Assembly: GCF_014651115.1 (NCBI RefSeq)
Contig: NZ_BMWG01000018.1
Span: forward strand, 62,001 to 126,000
Direction of reading: 5' to 3'
DNA: 64,000 nt
Source of the DNA: Streptomyces inusitatus
GTDB lineage: Bacteria; Actinomycetota; Actinomycetes; Streptomycetales; Streptomycetaceae
The first letter of the stretch is position 1. Each line of letters opens with the position of its first letter. Made by a program: the position numbers and the translations under genes. Positions 1 through 10,471 of the stretch are shown here, one piece after another. The notes beneath the pieces are model-generated. The model saw only the letters and a list, made by a program, of their open reading frames with translations, did not search any database and was not told the origin of the DNA.

Positions 1-815
1 ATGTCGAGGACGTACCGCGGCTTGCCGTCGGCGGCGGGGTGGCCGATGCGCAGGCCCTTGCGCTGGCCGATGGTGAAGCCGAAGGCGCCCTCGTGGGTGC
101 CGACCTTCGTGCCGGACTCGTCGACGATGTCGCCCTCGGCGGTGCCGAGACGGGAGGCGAGGAAGCCCTGGGTGTCGCCGTCGGCGATGAAGCAGATGTC
201 GTGGCTGTCGGGCTTCTTGGCGACGGCCAGACCGCGCCGCTCGGCCTCCGCGCGGATCTCGTCCTTGGTGGTGAGGGTGTCGCCGAGGGGGAACATGGCG
301 TGGGCGAGCTGTCGCTCGTCCAGCACTCCGAGGACGTACGACTGGTCCTTGGCCATGTCCTCGGCGCGGTGCAGCTCGCGGCTGCCGTCCTCGCGGGTGA
401 TCACGGTGGCGTAGTGGCCGGTGCAGACCGCGTCGAAGCCCAGCGCGAGCGCCTTGTCCAGCAGCGCCGCGAACTTGATCTTCTCGTTGCAGCGGAGACA
501 GGGGTTGGGGGTGCGGCCGGCCTCGTACTCCGCGATGAAGTCGTCCACGACGTCCTCGCGGAAGCGTTCGGCGAGATCCCACACGTAGAAGGGGATGCCG
601 ATCACATCGGCGGCGCGGCGGGCGTCGCGCGAGTCCTCGATGGTGCAGCAGCCGCGCGCGCCCGTGCGGAAGGACTGCGGGTTCGCGGAGAGCGCCAGAT
701 GCACACCGGTCACATCGTGGCCGGCCTCGGCGGCGCGGGCGGCGGCGACGGCGGAGTCCACACCGCCGGACATGGCGGCGAGCACGCGCAGGGGGCGCTG
801 GGAAGTCTGAGTCAT
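1..815 (-). CDS. mnmA: tRNA-specific 2-thiouridylase MnmA (3' end beyond window)
   Basis: MnmA thiolates U34 of Lys, Glu and Gln tRNAs in the cytoplasm, using ATP to activate the base and persulfide sulfur delivered from a cysteine desulfurase. The N-terminus carries the PP-loop [10 protein letters not shown] at about residues 14-23. The two cysteines expected of the family are visible: one in TPNPCLRCN and the other in HDICFI. The ATG at 813-815 opens [18 protein letters not shown], the usual actinobacterial start region. The gene runs off the left edge after about 271 residues, so the C-terminal third of a ~370 aa enzyme is missing here. A cysteine desulfurase gene lies 0.8 kb away and is its likely sulfur source (inference from function and proximity). 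Confidence 0.96.
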   Translation of the reverse strand, partial: MTQTSQRPLRVLAAMSGGVDSAVAAARAAEAGHDVTGVHLALSANPQSFRTGARGCCTIEDSRDARRAADVIGIPFYVWDLAERFREDVVDDFIAEYEAGRTPNPCLRCNEKIKFAALLDKALALGFDAVCTGHYATVITREDGSRELHRAEDMAKDQSYVLGVLDERQLAHAMFPLGDTLTTKDEIRAEAERRGLAVAKKPDSHDICFIADGDTQGFLASRLGTAEGDIVDESGTKVGTHEGAFGFTIGQRKGLRIGHPAADGKPRYVLD

Positions 816-875
816 AGCCCTACCAGAGTACGGGCCCGGGGAACCGAGGAGGCTCCCGGCCGCGTTGAACAGGCC

Positions 876-1604
876 ATGGGAAGCAGAGCGGGGAGCGGTG
901 CCGGGACCGGCGGCCGGGGCCGGGGCGGAGTTACGGGAAAGGGCGGCCGGGGCACGCCCCGGATCGGCAGACGGGGTGTGCTGATCGGGGGCGCCGTCGC
1001 GGCGGTGGGCGGCGGCGGCCTGCTGGCGCGGGAGGAGCTGGAGCGGCTGTGGTGGAAGGTGCCGGGGATGGCGAAGCCGCGCAAGGAGGGTGAACTCGAT
1101 CACGCCGGGGCCGAGTGGACCGCCGCGTCCACGGCGAACTGGCGGCTGGCCGACCGGCCCGACGACTTCGAGATCGACCGGGTGATCATCCATGTGGTGC
1201 AGGGCAGCTATCCGACGGCGCTGAGGGTGTTCAAGAATCCGGGGCACGGCGCGGCGACGCACTATGTCGTGCGGAAGGACGGCCATGTCGCCCAGATGAT
1301 CCGCGAGCTGGATGTGGCCTTCCACGCGGGGAACCGCTCGTTCAACGAGCGCAGCATCGGCATAGAGCACGAGGGCTTCGTCGACCGGCCGCAGGATTTC
1401 ACGGACGCGATGTACAAGGGCTCGGCGCGGCTCACGGCGGACATCTGTGTCCGCCACGGGCTGCCGGTGGACCGCGAGCACATCATCGGGCATGTGGAGG
1501 TGCCGGGGACGGATCACACCGATCCCGGGCCGCACTGGGACTGGGACCGCTATCTCAAGCTGGTGCGCGCGGCGATGCCCTCGGCGCGGCGGGCCGCCGA
1601 GTAG
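876..1604 (+). CDS. Secreted N-acetylmuramoyl-L-alanine amidase (Amidase_2/PGRP fold)
   Basis: This 242-residue protein has an N-terminal [17 protein letters not shown] stretch (about residues 30-46), which resembles a twin-arginine signal or signal anchor. The rest is an Amidase_2/PGRP domain that cleaves the lactyl-alanine bond of peptidoglycan outside the cell. Zinc-site residues are visible: His in IHVVQGS, the ATHYVV strand, and a distal His in the [22 protein letters not shown] segment. The reading frame is open further upstream, but that part is antisense to mnmA, so I chose the ATG at 876, the first Met after the mnmA promoter side. It is divergent from mnmA and convergent with the desulfurase gene, from which it is separated by about 35 bases. 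Confidence 0.9.
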   Translation: MGSRAGSGAGTGGRGRGGVTGKGGRGTPRIGRRGVLIGGAVAAVGGGGLLAREELERLWWKVPGMAKPRKEGELDHAGAEWTAASTANWRLADRPDDFEIDRVIIHVVQGSYPTALRVFKNPGHGAATHYVVRKDGHVAQMIRELDVAFHAGNRSFNERSIGIEHEGFVDRPQDFTDAMYKGSARLTADICVRHGLPVDREHIIGHVEVPGTDHTDPGPHWDWDRYLKLVRAAMPSARRAAE

Positions 1605-1639
1605 CGGCCCGCCGAAGGTCACCGGAGGTCACCCGGGGG

Positions 1640-2803
1640 TCAGCTGAGTCCGGCGGTGCGGGCGCGCGCCACGGCCGGGCCGATGGCCTCGGCGACCGCG
1701 TCGACGTCCGCCTTGGTGGAGGTGTGGCCGAAGGTGAAACGGAGGGTGCCGCGCGCCAGGTCGGGGTCGGTGCCGGTGGCGAGCAGGACATGGCTGGGCT
1801 GGGCGACGCCTGCCGTGCAGGCCGATCCGGTGGAGCACTCGATGCCCTGGGCGTCGAGAAGGAGGAGCAGCGAGTCGCCCTCGCAGCCGGGGAAGGTGAA
1901 GTGGGCGTTGGCGGGGAGCCGGTCGACCGGGTCGCCGCCGAGGATCACGTCGGGGACGGCGGCGCGGACGGCGCGGACCAGTTCGTCACGGAGGGAGCCG
2001 ATCTCCCGGGCGTACTCCTCGCGGCGCTCGGCGGCGATCCGGCCCGCGACCGCGAAGGCGGCGATGGCGGGGGTGTCGAGGGTGCCCGAGCGGACGTGCC
2101 GTTCCTGGCCGCCGCCGTGCAGCACGGGGACGGGGGTGTACTCCCGGCCCAGCAGCAGGGCTCCGATGCCGTACGGTCCGCCGATCTTGTGGCCGGAGAC
2201 GGTCATCGCGGCGAGCCCGGAGTCCGCGAAGCCGACCTCGGTCTGGCCGAAGGCCTGGACCGCGTCGGAGTGCAGGGGCACGTCGAACTCGCGCGCCACG
2301 GAGGCGAGGGCGGCGATCGGCATGATGGTGCCGATCTCGTTGTTCGCCCACATCACGGTCGCGAGCGCCACATCGTCGGGGTTCCGCTCGATGGCCTCGC
2401 GCAGCGCCTCGGGGTGGACCCTGCCGTGGCCGTCGACCGGGAGGTATTCGACGGTCGCGCCCTCGTGCTCGGCGAGCCAGTCGACGGCGTCGAGTACGGC
2501 GTGGTGCTCGACGGGGCTCGCGAGGACGCGGGTTCTGGCGGGGTCGGCGTCGCGGCGCTGCCAGTAGAGCCCCTTGACGGCGAGGTTGTCGGCCTCGGTG
2601 CCGCCCGAGGTGAAGACCACCTCGCTGGGGCGTGCGCCGAGCGACTCGGCGAGCGCTTCGCGGGCCTCCTCGACGGTCCGCCGGGCCCGGCGGCCGGCGG
2701 CGTGCAGTGCGGAGGCGTTGCCGACAGCGGTGAGCTGGGCGGTCATCGCCTCGACGGCCTCCGGCAGCATCGGAGTGGTCGCGGCGTGGTCGAGGTAGGC
2801 CAT
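1640..2803 (-). CDS. Cysteine desulfurase, IscS/NifS family
   Basis: A 387-residue PLP enzyme that converts cysteine to alanine and a protein-bound persulfide for tRNA thiolation and Fe-S assembly. It starts [12 protein letters not shown], the signature opening of the family. The PLP lysine lies in [10 protein letters not shown] and the persulfide-carrying cysteine in [10 protein letters not shown], a class I loop. Length is normal. An open frame upstream of the ATG at 2801-2803 is not conserved-looking, so that ATG was taken as the start. No IscU or IscA genes are adjacent. The pairing with mnmA suggests that tRNA 2-thiolation is its main local job (inference). Confidence 0.96.
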   Translation of the reverse strand: MAYLDHAATTPMLPEAVEAMTAQLTAVGNASALHAAGRRARRTVEEAREALAESLGARPSEVVFTSGGTEADNLAVKGLYWQRRDADPARTRVLASPVEHHAVLDAVDWLAEHEGATVEYLPVDGHGRVHPEALREAIERNPDDVALATVMWANNEIGTIMPIAALASVAREFDVPLHSDAVQAFGQTEVGFADSGLAAMTVSGHKIGGPYGIGALLLGREYTPVPVLHGGGQERHVRSGTLDTPAIAAFAVAGRIAAERREEYAREIGSLRDELVRAVRAAVPDVILGGDPVDRLPANAHFTFPGCEGDSLLLLLDAQGIECSTGSACTAGVAQPSHVLLATGTDPDLARGTLRFTFGHTSTKADVDAVAEAIGPAVARARTAGLS

Positions 2804-2931
2804 GGTGTGGCCGATTCTACGAGGCGGCCGGGGGGCGCGGACGCGGCGCAGGGGGGTACGGGGCGTGCGGCCCGCCACATCCGCCCCTCGGCCCCCTCGG
2901 GCGGGGCCGGGCGAGAGCCGCGGGACACGAC

Positions 2932-3897
2932 CTAGGAGGCGGCGTACAGGGAGGTCACGGCGGCGGCCGTGCGGATCAGCTCCTCGCGGGCGGCGGGGGG
3001 TGAGAGGACCTCGACGCCGTCGCCGAAGGCGAGCAGGGCGCGGACGGCCGGGAGGATGTCGAAGCCCAGCTCGATGCGGGACCACTCGCTGTCGCCGTCC
3101 TCGGGGACGGGGTCGCCGGTGAGCAGGCCGCCGTACATCCGCAGCAGCAGATCCAGCCGGTCGCGGTGGATCCGGGCGGTCACCACGGCGCCCGGGGGCC
3201 GGTCGCTCATGCGGGAGCGCAGGCTCTGCCAGAGGGCCGCCAGCTCCAGGCCGGGCCGGCGGCGGACCGGTTCGTCGAGGACGGTGGCGGAGACCACCCG
3301 GTCCACCCGGAAGATCCTCGGCTCCCCCTCCTTGTCGGCGACCAGGTACCAGATCCCCGCCTTGGCGACGAGGCCGTAGGGGTCGAGGAGGTAGTCGCGC
3401 GGCTCGCTCGTCACCGACCGGCGGTAGCGCAGGCCGAGTCTGCGGTCGGTGAAGACGGCGGTGTTGAGCACATCCAGGTCGACGGCGGGCCCGGGCCGGG
3501 TCAGCCAGCGCTCCGGGTCGACCAGGACGCGGCGGCTCGTCAGCTCGGCCGCGGGCCGGTGGGGTTCGGGCAGCGCGGCCATGATCTTGCGCAGGGCCGA
3601 GCCGAGCGCCCGGTCGAGGCCGAGCGCGGTGTGCGCGCCCTGGGCCGCGAGGACGAACAGGGCGCGGGACTCGTCCTCGGTGAGGCCGGTGACATCGGTG
3701 CGGTACCCGGGGAGCAGGGTGATCCCGCCGTGCCGGCCTCGTTCCGCGTAGACCGGGACCCCGGCGGCGGAGAGCGCCTCCACATCCCGGTAGATGGTGC
3801 GTACGGACACCTCCAGGCGCTCGGCCAGCGCGGTCGCGGGGACCAGCCCCCGGGTCTGGAGCAGCAGCAGGATCGACAGCAGCCGGTCGGATTTCAC
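2932..3897 (-). CDS. YafY-type HTH/WYL-domain transcriptional regulator
   Basis: A 321-residue regulator. An HTH_11/DeoR-like winged helix occupies about residues 1-60 ([31 protein letters not shown]). A WYL domain follows at about 135-220, including [17 protein letters not shown], and the C-terminus matches the WCX extension usual in actinobacterial WYL proteins. WYL regulators sense nucleic acid or metabolite ligands and often act on neighbouring genes. It is divergent from the DinB-like gene at 4029, with a ~130-base shared intergenic region, so that gene is the most likely target (inference). The ligand is unknown. Confidence 0.9.
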   Translation of the reverse strand: MKSDRLLSILLLLQTRGLVPATALAERLEVSVRTIYRDVEALSAAGVPVYAERGRHGGITLLPGYRTDVTGLTEDESRALFVLAAQGAHTALGLDRALGSALRKIMAALPEPHRPAAELTSRRVLVDPERWLTRPGPAVDLDVLNTAVFTDRRLGLRYRRSVTSEPRDYLLDPYGLVAKAGIWYLVADKEGEPRIFRVDRVVSATVLDEPVRRRPGLELAALWQSLRSRMSDRPPGAVVTARIHRDRLDLLLRMYGGLLTGDPVPEDGDSEWSRIELGFDILPAVRALLAFGDGVEVLSPPAAREELIRTAAAVTSLYAAS

Positions 3898-4028
3898 GGG
3901 ACGCGCCTTCGCGGACGGACGGGACGGAACCTCGGTTCATACATGACGGTCGTTGTCAGGTTATCCGGCGAGAGTGAGCCGCGTCGGCCCGCACCGGGCC
4001 GCCGACGACTTCCTGGGAGATGGACCGT

Positions 4029-4601
4029 ATGAACGACTTCCGCCTGCTCCACGAGCGCGCCGCCGACCAGTTCGCGGAGCTGCTGAAGACCGTGACGCCC
4101 GAGCGGCTGGGCGATCCGACGCCGTGTCCCGAGTTCGACGTCCGGGCGCTGCTGGCCCATGTGGTGAACAGCACCCACTGGATGGCCTTCGTCGGCGAGG
4201 GCGGGGACTTCCGCGCCGCGCCCACCTGGTCGGAGGAGGTCGCGGACGGCGAGTGGGTCGCGGTGTACGACCGGGCGCGCGGCCGCTTCGACCGGGCCTG
4301 GGCGGACGACGCGAAGCTGGCCCGGACGACCGAGCTGCCGTGGGGCACGATGCCGGGCGCGGGGGCGGTGGCGGGCGCGGTGATGGAGACGGCGACGCAC
4401 ACCTGGGACCTCTCCAAGGCGCTGGGGCACCCGCTGGTCCTGGACCCGGAGCCGGCCGAGGCGGTCCTGCCGATCGCGCGCGAGGCGCTGGCCGCCGACC
4501 GGCGCGGCGAGGAGGTCCCGTTCGGGCCGGTCCGCGAGGCGGGGCCGGACGCGGGGGCGCACGAGCGGCTCGCGGCCTGGCTCGGCCGCGAGGTCTCGTA
4601 G
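4029..4601 (+). CDS. TIGR03086/DinB-like metal-binding protein (maleylpyruvate isomerase N-terminal fold)
   Basis: A 190-residue four-helix-bundle protein with the opening pattern of the mycothiol-dependent maleylpyruvate isomerase N-domain family: LTPCPEF-like TPCPEFDVRALLAHVVN at about residues 33-49, and a second metal-ligand segment ETATHTWDLSKALG. The triad of His residues expected to bind a divalent metal is present (H in LLAHVVN, H in ATHTWD). Two in-frame ATGs occur at 4020 and 4029. A GGGAG motif at 4015-4019 gives 9-base spacing to 4029, so I chose 4029. It is divergent from the WYL regulator. Its substrate is unknown; actinobacteria carry many paralogues. Confidence 0.82.
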   Translation: MNDFRLLHERAADQFAELLKTVTPERLGDPTPCPEFDVRALLAHVVNSTHWMAFVGEGGDFRAAPTWSEEVADGEWVAVYDRARGRFDRAWADDAKLARTTELPWGTMPGAGAVAGAVMETATHTWDLSKALGHPLVLDPEPAEAVLPIAREALAADRRGEEVPFGPVREAGPDAGAHERLAAWLGREVS

Positions 4602-4631
4602 GACGCCGTACGACGTATGCCGTACGCCCGG

Positions 4632-5489
4632 CTATCGGCGGCGCAGCCGGGCCGCGAGGGCGGCGACGCGGGCCTCCCAGGCGGCCAGCACCGGTTCGGG
4701 GGGCGCGGTGGCCGGGCCGGTCTGGGTGAGGATCAGCCGGGGGCCGTGGCCGGTGCCTTCGGCGAGCCGCCAGCGGACCTCGCCGGCGGGGGTGGTGATG
4801 TACGAGAGCAGCCGGGGCGGGCGCAGTCCGGTGATCCGGCCGGGCGGGCTCTGCCCGGTGGTGAAGCCCCGGGGGGCGGGGCCGCCGAGGAGCGGGGTGG
4901 AGCCCGCGGCGAGTTCGGCCCAGACCTCGTCCTCGGGCCGGACGAGCTGGCGTTCGAGGCGGATCCGCCAGCCGTCGGCGGTGGTGTCGACGGTGCCCCG
5001 GTCGAGGCCGAAGGCGGCGAGGTACTCCTCGTGCAGTTCGTCGCCGGGGTCGTTCCCGGCCGGGGGCTCCGCGCCGTCGAGCAGCCGGGCGAGCGCGCCG
5101 AGGCGGAGATGCCAGCCCGCGGCGAAGCTCGCCGCGCCGTACCGGTCGCCGAAGGTGTGGGAGAGGGTGAGGAGCGAGCCTTCGCCGTCGGGGGCGATCT
5201 CGAAGCGGAGGCCGTCCTCGCCCCAGGTGAAGGCGAGGAGGTCCGGTTCACGGGCGTCGGTGACAGTGCCGGTGCTCCCCGGGGCGCTCTCGCCCGGGGA
5301 GGTGAAGTCGATCCGTCCGCCGGGGCGCGGGTCCACGCTCACCTCGACGGGGAACCACCGGGCGAGCGGGGCCGGCCGGGTGAGCGCCTCCCAGACCCGC
5401 GACGGCGGATGGGCCAGGCGGCGTTCCGTCCGCAGCGTGCTCCGGCCGTCGTCGTCGGGGGCGGTGAGGGTGTCGGGGTGCGGGGTCAT
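4632..5489 (-). CDS. SRPBCC (AHSA1/START-like) protein, apparently two domains
   Basis: A 285-residue protein built of two tandem SRPBCC-type segments. Residues ~20-150 carry the AHSA1-like pattern (VWEALTRPAPLARWFPVEV; GGRIDF; GTVTDAREPDLLAFTWG; LTLSHTF). Residues ~165-285 repeat it in weaker form (IRLERQLVRPEDEVWAELAAG; ITGLRPPRLLSY; LILTQTGP). Such proteins bind hydrophobic ligands; no catalytic residues can be assigned. A GGAGG ten bases upstream supports the ATG at 5487-5489. It stands alone and is convergent with the DinB-like gene. Fused double SRPBCC proteins occur in Streptomyces, but their role is unknown. Confidence 0.8.
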   Translation of the reverse strand: MTPHPDTLTAPDDDGRSTLRTERRLAHPPSRVWEALTRPAPLARWFPVEVSVDPRPGGRIDFTSPGESAPGSTGTVTDAREPDLLAFTWGEDGLRFEIAPDGEGSLLTLSHTFGDRYGAASFAAGWHLRLGALARLLDGAEPPAGNDPGDELHEEYLAAFGLDRGTVDTTADGWRIRLERQLVRPEDEVWAELAAGSTPLLGGPAPRGFTTGQSPPGRITGLRPPRLLSYITTPAGEVRWRLAEGTGHGPRLILTQTGPATAPPEPVLAAWEARVAALAARLRRR

Positions 5490-5585
5490 GGGGAGCGGGC
5501 CTCCATCGCGTCGCGATGATCCCCCGGACGAAGTCTGCGGGAGCGGGCCCGCCCCGTCCACCGCGACCCGCCCGCGTCCCCGGCG

Positions 5586-6437
5586 TCAGCGGCCGGCCGG
5601 CATCTTCGCGAGCTGGCGGGACTGGGCGACCAGCCGGTTCTCGCTGTCCCAGACCTCGGCGTCCTCCTCCAGGAATCCGCCGGCCGCGTTGCGGGTGGTG
5701 AGCGCGACCCGCAGCGGGCCGGGGGCGGGGCGGCGGCGGATGTGGACGGTCAGTTCCACCGTCGGGGTCCAGCCCTTGATGCCCAGCTCGAAGGCGGTGG
5801 GCGGGAGGGCGTCGACGGTCAGCAGCAGGGAGAGGGGGTCGGCGTCCCGGCCGTCCGCGAGGGAGAACCAGCCGCGCATCTCGCCCTTCCCCGAGGGCGC
5901 GCCGACCGCCCAGCCCGCGGTGGCCGGGTCCAGCCGGATGTTCAGCCGGTCCAGGATCTCCGAGCCGCCGGGTATCGGCGGCCGGGGCCCGTCGGAGGCC
6001 CCGAGGCACTTCTCGTACGGCGGGAACGGCGGCGGGGCGGCCGGGGTGCGTACCTCGGCGGGGAGCTTGTCCAGGTCCCCGTAGGTGGCGAGCAGCCGGA
6101 TGCGCTCCACCTCCGTGCCGTCCTTGTCGTACTGGAAGAGGGAGGCCTGACCGGTGGAGAGGGAGCCGCCGGAGCGTACGGCCTCGGTCCTGATCACCGC
6201 GGGGCCCGGCCGGGAGGCGCTCAGATAGTGGGCCGAGACGGTGAAGGGGTCGGGGTGCGGGAGCGCGTCGCCGAGCGCGCGTCCGAGGAGGGCGAGGAGA
6301 TAGCCGCCGTTGACGGCCCGCATGATCGTCCACCCGGCGGACAGCTCCGCGTCGTAGACGCCCGGTGTGCGCGGGGTGAGGGCGGTGTCGCGGTCGAACT
6401 CGCTGTCCCCGATGGATGCCTGAACTGCCTGTGCCAT
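5586..6437 (-). CDS. Acyl-CoA thioesterase-like protein, double hotdog (TesB-type)
   Basis: A 283-residue protein with two hotdog repeats, as in TesB/YbgC-like acyl-CoA thioesterases. The first half contains GWTIMRAVNGGYLLALLGRAL and TVSAHYLSASRPGP, the second GWFSLADGRDADPLSLLLTVDALPP and WTPTVELTVHIRRRPAPGP. Such enzymes hydrolyse acyl-CoA in the cytoplasm. I took the internal ATG giving MAQAVQASIGDSEFD as the start because the eight residues upstream look non-conserved. It lies about 50 bases downstream of the gene at 6488-7150 in the same direction. The acyl specificity is not deducible. Confidence 0.85.
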   Translation of the reverse strand: MAQAVQASIGDSEFDRDTALTPRTPGVYDAELSAGWTIMRAVNGGYLLALLGRALGDALPHPDPFTVSAHYLSASRPGPAVIRTEAVRSGGSLSTGQASLFQYDKDGTEVERIRLLATYGDLDKLPAEVRTPAAPPPFPPYEKCLGASDGPRPPIPGGSEILDRLNIRLDPATAGWAVGAPSGKGEMRGWFSLADGRDADPLSLLLTVDALPPTAFELGIKGWTPTVELTVHIRRRPAPGPLRVALTTRNAAGGFLEEDAEVWDSENRLVAQSRQLAKMPAGR

Positions 6438-6487
6438 GGCCGTACCGTACAAGACCCGCATACTGAGCGGTAGCTTTCAGCGGTGGG

Positions 6488-7150
6488 TCACTGGCCGTCG
6501 TCGGCGGTGGCGGAGCGGCGGTTCCAGGCGCGCGGGGCCCGCCAGTGGAAGCGCATCGCCAGCAGTCGCAGGGTGAAGGCGGTGAGGGCGGCCAGCGCGC
6601 TGGTGAACGCGTTCAGCTCGTCGAAGCGGATGCACAGGACGACGATGACCGCGCCGACGATGGCGGGCACCGCGTACAGATCGCGGTCCCAGCGCAGCAG
6701 CGAGGGGACCTCGTTGGCCAGTACGTCCCGCAGCACACCGCCGCCGACCGCGGTCGCGAGGCCCAGCACGGCGGAGGAGGTGAGGCCGAGGCCGTACTCG
6801 TACGCCTTGGTGGTGCCGGTCACGCAGAACAGCCCGAGCCCGGCCGCGTCAAAGACATTGACCCCGGTCTGGATGCGCTCGACGTGGGGGTGGAGGAAGA
6901 AGACTATGGCCGTGGCGACCAGCGGCATCAGAAAGTAGCCGAGGTCGGTGAAGGCGGCCGGGGGCACGGCCCCGATGACCAGGTCGCGGAAGAGCCCTCC
7001 GCCCAGCGCGGTCACCTCGGCGAGCACCGCCATCCCGAAGACGTCGAAGTTCTTGCGGACGGCGAGAAGAGCACCGGAGATCGCGAAGACGAAGATTCCG
7101 GCGAGGTCGAGCGCATGCTGGACGGAGGGTGAGAACAATTCTTGGAGCAC
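6488..7150 (-). CDS. Trimeric intracellular cation channel (TRIC/UPF0126) family membrane protein
   Basis: A 220-residue integral membrane protein with six to seven hydrophobic helices arranged as two repeats. Each repeat holds the glycine-rich signature of the UPF0126/TRIC family: LAEVTALGGGLFRDLVIG in the first and LATAVGGGVLRDVLANEVP in the second. Prokaryotic TRIC proteins are potassium-permeable trimeric channels. The tail (RAPRAWNRRSATADDGQ) is soluble. It may be co-transcribed with the thioesterase downstream. Family assignment is firm; physiological role here is unknown. Confidence 0.93.
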   Translation of the reverse strand: MLQELFSPSVQHALDLAGIFVFAISGALLAVRKNFDVFGMAVLAEVTALGGGLFRDLVIGAVPPAAFTDLGYFLMPLVATAIVFFLHPHVERIQTGVNVFDAAGLGLFCVTGTTKAYEYGLGLTSSAVLGLATAVGGGVLRDVLANEVPSLLRWDRDLYAVPAIVGAVIVVLCIRFDELNAFTSALAALTAFTLRLLAMRFHWRAPRAWNRRSATADDGQ

Positions 7151-7191
7151 CGGACGATTGTGCCGGTATCGGACCCCTGCTTGTGCCCGGG

Positions 7192-8352
7192 CTACTCCTC
7201 CTCGGACTCCCTGGACTCCTCGGACTCCTCCTCGGGCTGTTCCGCTTCCTCGGGCTCTTCCGCTTCCTTCGCCGGTACCGGCTTCCCGATCTCGACCGGC
7301 ACCGCGCCGGACGCGCCGGACGCCTCCCCCGGCGGGTTCTCGGGATGGTGGCAGGCCACCTGACGGCCCGGGGCCAGCGCGATCAGCGGCGGCTCCTCGG
7401 TCTTGCAGCGCTCGGTCGCCTTCCAGCAGCGGGTGTGGAAGCGGCAGCCGGACGGCGGGGCGATCGGGGAGGGCACATCGCCCTTCAGCAGGATCCGCTC
7501 ACTGCCGCCGCCGCGCCGCCTGGGGTCCGGCACGGGCACGGCGGAGAGCAGCGCCTTGGTGTACGGGTGCATCGGCGACTCGTAGAGCGCGGTGCGGTCC
7601 GCCAGCTCCACGATCTTGCCGAGGTACATCACGGCGATCCGGTCCGAGACGTGCCGGATCACCGAGAGGTCGTGGGCGACGATCACATAGGTGAGCCCCA
7701 GCTCGTCCTGGAGGTCGTCCAGCAGATTGACGACCTGTGCCTGGATGGAGACGTCCAGCGCGGAGACGGGCTCGTCCGCCACCACGAGCTTCGGCTTCAG
7801 CGCGAGGGCCCGGGCGATGCCGATGCGCTGGCGCTGTCCGCCGGAGAACTCGTGCGGATAGCGGTTGTAGTGCTCGGGGTTGAGGCCCACCAGCTCCAGC
7901 AGCCGCTGGACCTCCGCCCGCACCCCGCCCTCGGGCGTGACGCCCTGGAGCTTGAAGGGCGCGGAGACGATGGTGCCGATCGTGTGCCGGGGGTTCAGCG
8001 AGGAGTACGGGTCCTGGAAGATCATCTGGATGTCGCGGCGCAGCGGTCGCATGGCCCCGACGCCCAGATGGGTGATGTCGTGGCCCTGGAACTCGATCTT
8101 CCCGGCGGTCGGCTCCAGCAGCCGGGTGATCAGCCGGCCCATGGTCGACTTTCCGCAGCCCGACTCGCCGACCACACCGAGGGTCTCGCCGGGGCGGACG
8201 TCGAAGCTCAGCCCGTCGACCGCCCGCACGGCCGCGGTCTGCCGCCGCAGCAGCCCCTTCTTGATGGGGAAGTGCTTGACCAGGCCGTCGACCTTCAGCA
8301 GCGCGTCCGGGGCGGGCGCCGTCTGTCCGGGAATCTTCACAGTGTCAGTCAC
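7192..8352 (-). CDS. Peptide ABC transporter ATP-binding protein (OppF/DppF type)
   Basis: A 386-residue ATPase of the peptide/nickel importer family. It has Walker [10 protein letters not shown]-loop [13 protein letters not shown], signature FSGGQRQRI, Walker [13 protein letters not shown], and the C-terminal oligopeptide/dipeptide extension with the Cys-rich [14 protein letters not shown] motif that can hold an Fe-S cluster in some homologues. The C-terminus carries an extra ~45 residues rich in Glu/Pro/Ser, which is unusual for the family. The GTG start at 8350-8352 overlaps the stop of the upstream ATPase by four bases, so the two are translationally coupled. It is the last gene of the opp operon. 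Confidence 0.95.
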   Translation of the reverse strand: MTDTVKIPGQTAPAPDALLKVDGLVKHFPIKKGLLRRQTAAVRAVDGLSFDVRPGETLGVVGESGCGKSTMGRLITRLLEPTAGKIEFQGHDITHLGVGAMRPLRRDIQMIFQDPYSSLNPRHTIGTIVSAPFKLQGVTPEGGVRAEVQRLLELVGLNPEHYNRYPHEFSGGQRQRIGIARALALKPKLVVADEPVSALDVSIQAQVVNLLDDLQDELGLTYVIVAHDLSVIRHVSDRIAVMYLGKIVELADRTALYESPMHPYTKALLSAVPVPDPRRRGGGSERILLKGDVPSPIAPPSGCRFHTRCWKATERCKTEEPPLIALAPGRQVACHHPENPPGEASGASGAVPVEIGKPVPAKEAEEPEEAEQPEEESEESRESEEE

Positions 8353-9464
8353 AGCTTGGGCGCAATCTCTTCGGTCCAGATCCGCGTCCGGTCCTCCGTC
8401 GCCATGTGGCAGGCGGAGAAGTGCCGGTCGCCCGCCGGGCGGAGGTCGGGGCGGACGGTGCGCGTCGCGTTCTTCTCCGGCACGTCGGCGTAGGGGCACC
8501 GCGGATTGAAGGCACAGCCGTCGGGGATGTTGATCAGGCTGGGCGGGGAGCCCTTGACCGGGATGAGCCGCTCGGTCTGGTCCCGGTCGACGCGCGGCAT
8601 CGAGCCGAGGAGTCCCCAGGTGTAGGGGTGCTGGGGCTCGTAGAAGACCTTCTCGGCGGGTCCGCGCTCCACACACCGGCCGCCGTACATCACCAGGATG
8701 TCGTCGGCGAGTTCGGCGACGACGCCGAGGTCGTGGGTGATGACGATGACCGCCGAGCCGAACTCCTTCTGGAGGTCGCGGATCAGATCGAGGATCTGCG
8801 CCTGGACGGTGACGTCGAGCGCGGTGGTCGGCTCGTCGGCGATCAGCAGCTCGGGGTTGTTGACCAGCGACATGGCGATCATGGCGCGCTGGCGCATACC
8901 GCCGGAGAACTCGTGCGGATAGCTGTCCACCCGCTTGTCCGGCTGGGGGATGCCGACCCGGTCGAGCATCTCGACGGCCCGCTTGCGGGCGGTCTTCTTG
9001 TCGACTTTGTGGTGGACCCGGTAGGCCTCCACGATCTGCTTGCCGATCGTGTAGTACGGGTGGAGCGCGGAGAGCGGGTCCTGGAAGATCATCGCCATGT
9101 TCCGGCCCCGGAGCCTGCGCACCCGGTCCGGGTCGGCGCCCAGCAGCTCCTGGCCGTCGAGCCAGACCTCGCCGGAGATCCTGGCCTTGCGCCGGCCGTA
9201 CTGTCCGGCGGTGTGCAGGCCCATGATGCCGAGCGAGGTGACGGACTTCCCGGAGCCCGACTCCCCGACGATGCCGAGGGTCTTGCCCCGCTCCAGCTGG
9301 AAGCTGAGGCCGTCGACGGACTTGACCAGACCGTCGTCGGTCGGGAAGTGCACCTTCAGATCGCGCACTTCGAGGAAGGCGGTGGGGGCGGCGGAACCGG
9401 GGGCGCCGACCTCGCCGGGGGCGAGGACCGGTCCGGAGGTTCCGGCTTTGCCGAGGTTGGTCAT
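8349..9464 (-). CDS. Peptide ABC transporter ATP-binding protein (OppD/DppD type)
   Basis: A 371-residue ATPase, partner of the downstream OppF-like subunit. Walker A is GESGSGKS, the Q-loop region [13 protein letters not shown], the signature FSGGMRQRA, Walker [13 protein letters not shown], and the switch His in VITHDLG. The C-terminal [16 protein letters not shown] motif is typical of oligopeptide importers. The ATG at 9462-9464 overlaps the stop of the permease B gene by four bases. The N-terminal ~28 residues before the ABC domain are low-complexity and variable. Together the D/F pair drives import by the B/C permeases. Confidence 0.95.
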   Translation of the reverse strand: MTNLGKAGTSGPVLAPGEVGAPGSAAPTAFLEVRDLKVHFPTDDGLVKSVDGLSFQLERGKTLGIVGESGSGKSVTSLGIMGLHTAGQYGRRKARISGEVWLDGQELLGADPDRVRRLRGRNMAMIFQDPLSALHPYYTIGKQIVEAYRVHHKVDKKTARKRAVEMLDRVGIPQPDKRVDSYPHEFSGGMRQRAMIAMSLVNNPELLIADEPTTALDVTVQAQILDLIRDLQKEFGSAVIVITHDLGVVAELADDILVMYGGRCVERGPAEKVFYEPQHPYTWGLLGSMPRVDRDQTERLIPVKGSPPSLINIPDGCAFNPRCPYADVPEKNATRTVRPDLRPAGDRHFSACHMATEDRTRIWTEEIAPKL

Positions 9465-10459
9465 CCGATCCTCACTCGCGGGTCGATTACGGCGTACAAC
9501 AGGTCCACGAGGAGGTTCGCGACACAGATGAACAGGGCGGCGACGAGGGTGACGCCGAGGATCACCGGAAGGTCCTTGGTGCCGATGGAGTCGATCGCGA
9601 GCCGGCCGAGTCCCGGCAGGTTGTAGGTGGACTCGGTGAGCACCGCACCGCCCAGCAGCGCCCCGATGTCCAGTCCGAGGAGGGTGAGCACCGGCGTCCA
9701 GGTGGAGCGCATCGCGTGCCGTCCGATGACGACCCGCTCGGTGAGGCCCTTGGCGCGGGCCGTGCGGATGTAGTCCTCGCCCATGACCTCCAGCATGGTG
9801 GCCCGGGTGAGCCGGGCGTACATCGCCGCGTAGAGGAAGGCGAGGGTGATCCAGGGCAGCACCAGGGTCTGGAACCACTGGGCGAAGTCCTCTTCGAGCG
9901 GCGCGTACTCGCCGCCGACCCAGTCGAGCTGGTAGCTGAAGACCGCCAGCGAGAGCAGACCGGTGAAGTAGATGGGCAGCGAGACGCCGGCCAGCGCGAC
10001 CGTCATCGCGGCCCGGTCCCACAGGGTGCCCCGGCGCAGCGCGGAGACCACACCGGCGGCGACCCCGCCGACGACCCAGAGCAGACACGCCCCGGCGGCC
10101 AGCGAGAGGGTGACCGGGATCGCCTCGGTGAGCTGCGGCCAGACGTCCTGCTCGGTGCGGAAGGAGTAACCGAAGCAGGGGGCGGGGCAGTTGGTGACAT
10201 CGGCGCCGTTGGTGTACTCCCGGCCGACGATCAGGCCCTGGACGAAGTTCCAGAACTGCACCAGCACCGGATCGGCGAGGCCCAGCTTCTGCCGGATGCC
10301 CTCGATCGCGGCCGGGTCGGTCTGCTTTCCGGCGAAGAGGTAGGCCGGGTCGGAGCCCGCCCACTTGGGGAGCACGAAGAAGATGACGAAGGTCGTCAGG
10401 GTCACGACCAGCAGCATCATGGCGACGGCGAACAAGCGCCGGATGACGTAAGCAAGCAC
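9461..10459 (-). CDS. Peptide ABC transporter permease (OppB/DppB type)
   Basis: A 332-residue inner-membrane permease with six predicted helices. It opens [20 protein letters not shown], the standard OppB start, and has the EAA-type loop [25 protein letters not shown] for contact with the ATPases. It ends [13 protein letters not shown], also standard. The GTG at 10457-10459 was chosen. The frame is open to a GTG at 10513, but those 18 residues lie inside a strong inverted repeat (10472-10517) and look non-conserved. A ~30-residue insertion containing two Cys ([11 protein letters not shown]) sits in the first extracytoplasmic loop, as in several actinobacterial homologues. Confidence 0.92.
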   Translation of the reverse strand: MLAYVIRRLFAVAMMLLVVTLTTFVIFFVLPKWAGSDPAYLFAGKQTDPAAIEGIRQKLGLADPVLVQFWNFVQGLIVGREYTNGADVTNCPAPCFGYSFRTEQDVWPQLTEAIPVTLSLAAGACLLWVVGGVAAGVVSALRRGTLWDRAAMTVALAGVSLPIYFTGLLSLAVFSYQLDWVGGEYAPLEEDFAQWFQTLVLPWITLAFLYAAMYARLTRATMLEVMGEDYIRTARAKGLTERVVIGRHAMRSTWTPVLTLLGLDIGALLGGAVLTESTYNLPGLGRLAIDSIGTKDLPVILGVTLVAALFICVANLLVDLLYAVIDPRVRIG

Positions 10460-10471
10460 TGTGCGCGGCCC